Source of the DNA: Silvanigrellaceae bacterium
GTDB lineage: Bacteria > Bdellovibrionota > Oligoflexia > Silvanigrellales > Silvanigrellaceae
Assembly: GCA_947475135.1 (NCBI GenBank)
Contig: CANJMU010000009.1
Span: forward strand, 1-10,074
Direction: 5' to 3'
Length of the DNA: 10,074 bases
Each line of letters begins with the position of its first letter. Position 1 is the first letter of the stretch. Position numbers and translations under genes: made by a program. Of the stretch, positions 6,121-10,074 are shown piece by piece. The notes under the pieces were generated by a model that searched no databases, was not told the origin of the DNA, and was given only the letters and a program-made list of their open reading frames with translations.

Positions 6121-7386
6121 ATGATTCATTCCCCATCATTTTTAGAAATTGTAAGTTTAATTTTGTTTGTGCTTGCTATTCTTCACACATTTTCAACAAA
6201 ATATTTTGAAAAGCTCTCTTTAAAATATAAAAATCATTCCGATCTTTTTCATCTCCTTGGTGAAATTGAAATTGTCTTTGGTCTTTGGGCCCTTGTGGCT
6301 ATTTTATGTTTACTGGCCATCAGTGGTAAAATCGAGACCATAAAATATCTCAATTCAAGAAATTATACCGAACCCCTATTTGTTTTCGTGATTATGATCA
6401 TTTCGAGCACAAAACCAATTTTAAATTTATCCTTAAACACAATTCAAAAAATATCTCAATTGATACCAATTCATTCAACGATTTCCTTATATGCGACAAC
6501 TTTATTTTTAACTCCTTTTTTAGGATCCATCATCACAGAACCCGCAGCTATGACACTTGCTGCATTGATGTTGAAAAACCAGTTCTTCGAAAACAACATT
6601 TCAAAGAATTTAAAATATGCCACCCTTGGTGTTTTGTTTGTAAATGTCTCCATTGGAGGATGTTTAACGAATTTTGCAGCGCCTCCTGTCTTAATGGTGG
6701 CCTCAAAATGGAATTGGAGTTCTTCTTTTATGTGGACACAATTTGGATGGAAAGCTCTGCTTGCCGTTGCTGTCAATTCATTTTTTATGACTTATTTTTT
6801 TCGAAAAGAGCTTAAAAAAATAATCCAAAAAGATTTTTCTTTAAGTAAACATAAAATTCCATTTTCAATTTTAGGGATACATTTGTTTTTTTTATTTTTA
6901 GTCATTTTCTTTTCTCATTATCCAGTTATTTTTATAGGAATTTTTTTGTTTTTTCTTGGATTCACTCACGCCTATTCCAAATATCAAAGTACGCTTCTTT
7001 TACGAGAATCACTTTTAGTGGCTTTCTTTCTCGCTGGAATTGTAACCTTAGGAGGTTTTCAACAGTGGTGGTTGAGTTCCATTTTATTAAACACAAATCA
7101 CAAAATAATTTTTTATGCATCACTCCTATTAACGACTGTGACCGATAATGCCGCTATAACGTATTTAGCATCCCTTGTTGATGGACTTGATTTTCGTTTT
7201 AAATACGCCCTCATGTCAGGTGCTCTTTCTGGTGGTGGATTAACAATTATTGCCAATGCACCAAATCCGGCAGGAATTGCTATTTTAAAAAATCATTTTG
7301 AAAATAATACAGTTGATCCCATTCGTTTATTCATTGCTGCACTCTTGCCTACAATTGTCGCTTCTGTCTTTTTTATTTTTTTATAA
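6121..7386 (+). CDS. putative Na+/H+ antiporter (ion transporter superfamily, PF07399-like)
   Basis: Polytopic inner-membrane protein of 421 residues, with about ten or more hydrophobic segments from residue 8 to the C-terminus. Two halves carry matching motifs. SIITEPAAMTLAALML (136-151) with GGCLTNFAAPPVLMVA (179-194) parallels TVTDNAAITYLASLV (339-353) with SGGGLTIIANAPNPAG (370-385). Such paired re-entrant/helix motifs are typical of the ion transporter superfamily (NhaB, ArsB, NhaD), and the sequence fits the family annotated as putative Na+/H+ antiporter. Substrate and direction have not been proved for most members, so proton-coupled cation or anion exchange is the safest reading. SD AAGGAGAGG (6110-6118) precedes the start. 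Downstream is a carbonic anhydrase remnant, which hints at bicarbonate or pH homeostasis. Confidence 0.8.
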   Translation: MIHSPSFLEIVSLILFVLAILHTFSTKYFEKLSLKYKNHSDLFHLLGEIEIVFGLWALVAILCLLAISGKIETIKYLNSRNYTEPLFVFVIMIISSTKPILNLSLNTIQKISQLIPIHSTISLYATTLFLTPFLGSIITEPAAMTLAALMLKNQFFENNISKNLKYATLGVLFVNVSIGGCLTNFAAPPVLMVASKWNWSSSFMWTQFGWKALLAVAVNSFFMTYFFRKELKKIIQKDFSLSKHKIPFSILGIHLFFLFLVIFFSHYPVIFIGIFLFFLGFTHAYSKYQSTLLLRESLLVAFFLAGIVTLGGFQQWWLSSILLNTNHKIIFYASLLLTTVTDNAAITYLASLVDGLDFRFKYALMSGALSGGGLTIIANAPNPAGIAILKNHFENNTVDPIRLFIAALLPTIVASVFFIFL

Positions 7387-7469
7387 ATAACTCCTACCCA
7401 AATAACTGTCCACTTTTAGGAACACGCTCCAGTATTCCAAAGACCAGACCTTCTGGTGATTTCGATTTA

Positions 7470-7619
7470 ATGGATTATGTCACAAAGCAAAATGTATTAT
7501 TGTCAATCGAAGACCTGAGAAGTCGTTCAAGCATATTAAAACAAATGGAATTCGATAAAAAAATACTTATCGTTGGAGCCGTTTACGATCTCATGACAGG
7601 AAAAGTAAATTTTTTATAG
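7470..7619 (+). pseudogene. C-terminal remnant of a beta-class carbonic anhydrase
   Basis: The 49 codons ending at TAG 7619 encode NVLLSIEDLRSRSSILKQ (residues 8-25) followed by FDKKILIVGAVYDLMTGKVN (28-47). This is the familiar C-terminus of beta-carbonic anhydrases (NV..TIE.IR.RSPIL...IVGA.YDL.TG.V). The zinc-binding Cys, Asp and His-x-x-Cys segments are absent. In-frame codons upstream to about 7383 are open but do not look like the enzyme, and the antiporter stop lies there. No SD precedes ATG 7470. It reads as the surviving 3' end of a deleted gene. A translated small protein is possible but unlikely. Confidence 0.75.
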
Positions 7620-7651
7620 AGTTAATTTGTAGTGGCAGGGATTTAAAGTAT

Positions 7652-8236
7652 TTAATTAGCCTTTAGACAGCTCTTGAAAACCACATCCAATTTATCAATC
7701 ATGATCTTTTCTTCGGCAGAGGACTTTGAACCCAAGCCAAGAAATCCACCAGCGGAATCGGCAACAGCTCGGGTTCTATTCATAATATCCGTATGTAACT
7801 GATGAAATGCACCCTCCCCTAAGGCCTGACTTAAGCCCTGGACATAATGCTGCCAAGTTTCAAATGTCTTTTCCGGAGGCGCTTGTTTAAGCCAGACATT
7901 TAAGTGTTGATAAGCAGGATTCTCAATGTCAATTCCATGTTCACCGGCAGCTTTGAGAATGGCGTCTCGTTCTTTTTGATCAATATCTCCATCAGCCCAC
8001 GCAACTAAAACGAGAGGAAGCAGCGATAGGGCGATCAGTGTTGACGGACGAATACCAGCTTCATAAAGTTTATCTAAAATCTTTTGATCACTGATGCCGG
8101 ATATTTTAGTAAGTTCTTTACAAATATCAACCCGCGTTAATTGTGCTTTCATTTTTTCAATTAATTCCCGATTCTGCTTTGAAAAAAATATTTCTTCCAA
8201 AGCATTTCGTTTACCATCTGTTTCTTCCCAGCTCAT
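7652..8236 (-). CDS. TerB-like domain protein
   Basis: A 194-residue soluble protein. Its centre carries VAWADGDIDQKERDAILKAAGEHGI (78-102), the hallmark of TerB/DUF533-type all-helical domains: an ADG-x-I turn followed by E/R-rich helices, often linked to metal binding and tellurite or membrane stress. The N-terminal 60 residues are charged and helical. A hydrophobic stretch (67-79) precedes the motif. A Gly-rich linker AGGFLGLGS (162-170) leads to a final helix. SD AAAGGA is 7 nt before the start. It lies 18 nt after the SPFH gene and is surely in its operon, with a TerC-family gene divergent upstream. I infer a membrane-stress role with those partners; the biochemical activity is unknown. 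Confidence 0.65.
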   Translation of the reverse strand: MSWEETDGKRNALEEIFFSKQNRELIEKMKAQLTRVDICKELTKISGISDQKILDKLYEAGIRPSTLIALSLLPLVLVAWADGDIDQKERDAILKAAGEHGIDIENPAYQHLNVWLKQAPPEKTFETWQHYVQGLSQALGEGAFHQLHTDIMNRTRAVADSAGGFLGLGSKSSAEEKIMIDKLDVVFKSCLKAN

Positions 8237-8254
8237 TATTGAATCCTTTTATGA

Positions 8255-9094
8255 TTACTTAATTTTTGGATGGTTTAATTCATTAATTGGTAACAAAATA
8301 TTCGCCCCTCCACCCCCTCCAGAATTAACAACTAAAGGCGAAACTCCATTCCATTTTTCTACAATTTGTAATTGCACAAGCCCAGGGCTATCTTGCAAAG
8401 CTTTTCCTCTCACTCGAATAGCTTGAGCTTCACCATTTGCTTTAATGATAGCTGTATTTGCCTCAATTTCAGCTTTTTGTTGAACAAATTTTGCTTTTGC
8501 AGCTTCTTGTTCCTGCACCATTTTAGCCTCAATTGCCGCCTCAAGTTCCTTTGAAAGAGCTACACTTTCAATAACAAGGTCTTCAATGATAATAAGATTT
8601 CCTAATTTAACTTTAGCAGCAGCAAGAGCCTTTGCTTTTATTTCTTCCCGTTTTGTAACAATGTGTTCAGCACTTTGAAGAGCTGCAACTTCTTTTATTG
8701 ATTCACTTACCCTGGGAGAAACAAGACTATCAAAGGGGTCACCTGAATAATCTTGAAAAATTTTAACCACCATATTTTCTGGAATTCTATAAAGAATTTT
8801 TAACCCAATGCTAATTTGTTGAAGATCGGAAGAGTAGCAGTCTGCATTAGCTATCTTAGTTTGTTGACGTATAGAAATAGGCAGCACATTGGTTATAAAT
8901 GGAGGTTTAAACCCAAAACCCTCAGGAGCAAACATTGCTGAAACTTTGCCCATAGTTACGAGTACGCCTCTATTTCCTGGAGGAATAATAAAAGACGCAG
9001 AAAAAACACACACAAGTATCAAAAAAGCCATAATCCCAATCAAAACATACTGTCTAAAATGCTTAGAATTCATAAACTTATCTAATAGGTCCAT
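8255..9094 (-). CDS. prohibitin-like SPFH/band 7 membrane protein
   Basis: A 279-residue membrane-anchored scaffold protein. A short cytoplasmic N-terminus precedes one transmembrane segment (about 16-37). An SPFH domain follows (about 38-180), starting IIPPGNRGVLVTMGKV, with the family-typical KREEIKAKALAAA (148-160) and IEDLVIESVALSKELEAAIEAK up to 191. A long Ala/Glu/Lys coiled coil runs over about 182-232, then EKWNGVSPLVV (246-256), which matches the prohibitin C-terminus, and a Gly5 run (259-263). Relatives form large rings that organise membrane domains or control FtsH-type proteases. The SD AAGGAG is 11 nt from the ATG, rather long; no nearer in-frame start fits. First gene of an operon with the TerB-like gene. 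Confidence 0.9.
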   Translation of the reverse strand: MDLLDKFMNSKHFRQYVLIGIMAFLILVCVFSASFIIPPGNRGVLVTMGKVSAMFAPEGFGFKPPFITNVLPISIRQQTKIANADCYSSDLQQISIGLKILYRIPENMVVKIFQDYSGDPFDSLVSPRVSESIKEVAALQSAEHIVTKREEIKAKALAAAKVKLGNLIIIEDLVIESVALSKELEAAIEAKMVQEQEAAKAKFVQQKAEIEANTAIIKANGEAQAIRVRGKALQDSPGLVQLQIVEKWNGVSPLVVNSGGGGGANILLPINELNHPKIK

Positions 9095-9097
9095 ATT

Positions 9098-9125
9098 TTG
9101 ACATTCTCCTTATCTGATCTATTTT
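9098..9125 (+). promoter_or_regulatory. candidate sigma70 promoter for the TerC-family gene
   Basis: TTGACA (9098-9103) is followed after 16 bp by TATTTT (9120-9125). It would give a leader of roughly 85 nt for the gene at 9219. It overlaps the leader of the divergent SPFH gene. A TATGAT at 9133-9138 is an alternative -10 without a good -35. Confidence 0.3.
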
Positions 9126-9151
9126 TATTGAGTATGATTAGGATAACAAGA

Positions 9152-9180
9152 TTAATAAATTTCACAAAAAAAACAGTCAA
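9152..9180 (-). promoter_or_regulatory. candidate sigma70 promoter for the SPFH-TerB operon
   Basis: On the minus strand TTGACT (9180-9175) is followed after exactly 17 bp by TATTAA (9157-9152), 5 of 6 and 4 of 6 to consensus. Transcription would start about 50 nt before the SPFH start codon. Confidence 0.4.
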
Positions 9181-9218
9181 TAAACCCCTAAAAAAATTTT
9201 AGAAAAAGGCAAAATATA

Positions 9219-10074
9219 ATGCTTCCTACAATATTTAGTGTTTCAGAGTACTGGTGGTTTTATTTATCGTTTATAGCTTTCATCGGTGTATTTTTATTGA
9301 TCGATTTAGGTATTTTTAACCGTACTGCTCATGCAGTCAGCATAAAAGAATCTCTCCTTTGGAGCCTAGTCTGGGTATGTCTTGCGATTGCTTTTAACGT
9401 CTTTTTTTATTTTTTTGCACAAGAGAAATCAATCAACTGGTTTATGGAACACTCTTCCTTTATTCCAAAAGGCATGACGGCAAGCACAGCGGGAACAGAA
9501 CTGGGAAAAAATTTTGGTCTTGAATTTTTCACCGGATATATTATTGAAAAAGTTCTTGCCGTAGATAATATTTTTGTCTTTGTTATGATTTTTAAATTTT
9601 TCTCGACCCCTTTAAAATTTCAACACAAAATCCTTTATTGGGGAATTTTAGGCGCTCTATTTTTTAGAGCAATTTTTATTTCAATTGGATCTGCTCTAAT
9701 GAAATATGAATGGGCAATAATAGTTTTTGGCTCATTTTTAATACTAACCGGTGTTAAAATGATTTTTTCTAAAGAAAGTGAAATAGAACCAAATAAAAAT
9801 ATATTAATTCGAATGCTACATAAAACCGGTCGAGTGTCTAATAAAAACTATGATGAGATTCAAGGTCAATTTTTTATCAAAGAAAATGGTAAAATTTATA
9901 TCACAGTTTTATTTTTAACTCTTGTGGCAATAGAATTCAGTGACATTGTTTTTGCGATTGATTCAGTTCCTGCTATTTTTGCAATAACAACAGAGCCTCT
10001 TATCGTATTTACATCAAATATATTTGCTATTCTTGGCTTGAGATCACTTTACTTTACCCTGGCAAATATGGTGG
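9219..10074 (+). CDS. TerC/Alx-family integral membrane protein, 3' end outside window
   Basis: The first 285 residues are in the window and the frame is open to the right edge. It is a polytopic membrane protein with the Alx-type TerC layout. The first signature, GYIIEKVLAVDNIFVFVMIF (106-125), and the second, EFSDIVFAIDSVPAIFAIT (239-257), are internal repeats carrying the conserved acidic residues (Glu110, Asp116; Glu239, Asp242, Asp248). NIFAILGLRSLYF (267-279) follows. A loop of about 45 residues (183-227) separates the halves. Alx-type members are about 320 aa, so little is missing. Family members are linked to Mn2+ export, alkaline or tellurite stress. AAAGG (9205-9209) is a modest SD. 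No yybP-ykoY-like manganese riboswitch is visible in the 124-nt leader region. Divergent from an SPFH/TerB-like operon. Confidence 0.9.
   Translation, partial: MLPTIFSVSEYWWFYLSFIAFIGVFLLIDLGIFNRTAHAVSIKESLLWSLVWVCLAIAFNVFFYFFAQEKSINWFMEHSSFIPKGMTASTAGTELGKNFGLEFFTGYIIEKVLAVDNIFVFVMIFKFFSTPLKFQHKILYWGILGALFFRAIFISIGSALMKYEWAIIVFGSFLILTGVKMIFSKESEIEPNKNILIRMLHKTGRVSNKNYDEIQGQFFIKENGKIYITVLFLTLVAIEFSDIVFAIDSVPAIFAITTEPLIVFTSNIFAILGLRSLYFTLANMV

Noticed and set aside
9095..9218. yybP-ykoY manganese riboswitch upstream of the TerC-family gene
   Set aside because: Expected for this gene family, but the leader is A/T-rich and short, with none of the conserved G-rich and C-G helix elements visible.

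Overview
The window is A+T-rich DNA (roughly one third G+C by eye) from a Gram-negative bacterium. Support for this comes from an LpxL/HtrB-type lipid A acyltransferase, a CsrA, a MenG/UbiE-like methyltransferase and a tRNA gene with an encoded CCA end. The gene set is chromosomal housekeeping plus stress and membrane functions. There are no phage genes, insertion sequences or CRISPR arrays. A Bdellovibrionota/Oligoflexia-like lineage is a guess; the sequence alone does not fix the taxon.

Layout. (1) 1-875, minus strand: an LpxL-family acyltransferase running off the left edge. Its reading frame is broken exactly at three tandem copies of an 8-base unit (566-591); two copies would restore it. 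(2) 992-1833, plus strand: tRNA-Val(GAC), followed after only 14 nt by a MenG/UbiE-like methyltransferase whose SAM-binding loop is degenerate. (3) 1944-5107, plus strand: a probable operon of a DEAD-box RNA helicase (motif II reads DEMD), uracil-DNA glycosylase (ung), and a stand-alone GlmU-type nucleotidyltransferase domain without the acetyltransferase half. (4) 5286-5952: a small gene of unknown function whose Shine-Dalgarno (SD) sequence is buried in a perfect 9-bp hairpin and embedded in a CsrA-like site, converging on csrA itself. (5) 6121-7619, plus strand: a putative Na+/H+ antiporter with two matching half-motifs, then a C-terminal remnant of a beta-carbonic anhydrase. (6) 7652-9094, minus strand: a two-gene operon of a prohibitin-like SPFH membrane protein and a TerB-like protein. 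(7) 9219 to the right edge, plus strand: a TerC/Alx-family membrane protein, divergent from that operon.

The most interesting places are the 8-bp repeat frameshift in the lipid A acyltransferase (possible phase variation of LPS acylation), the SD-masking hairpin with a CsrA-like site beside csrA, and the SPFH + TerB-like + TerC cluster, which resembles a minimal membrane stress module. The carbonic anhydrase remnant beside an ion transporter and the divergent methyltransferase locked behind a tRNA are secondary leads.
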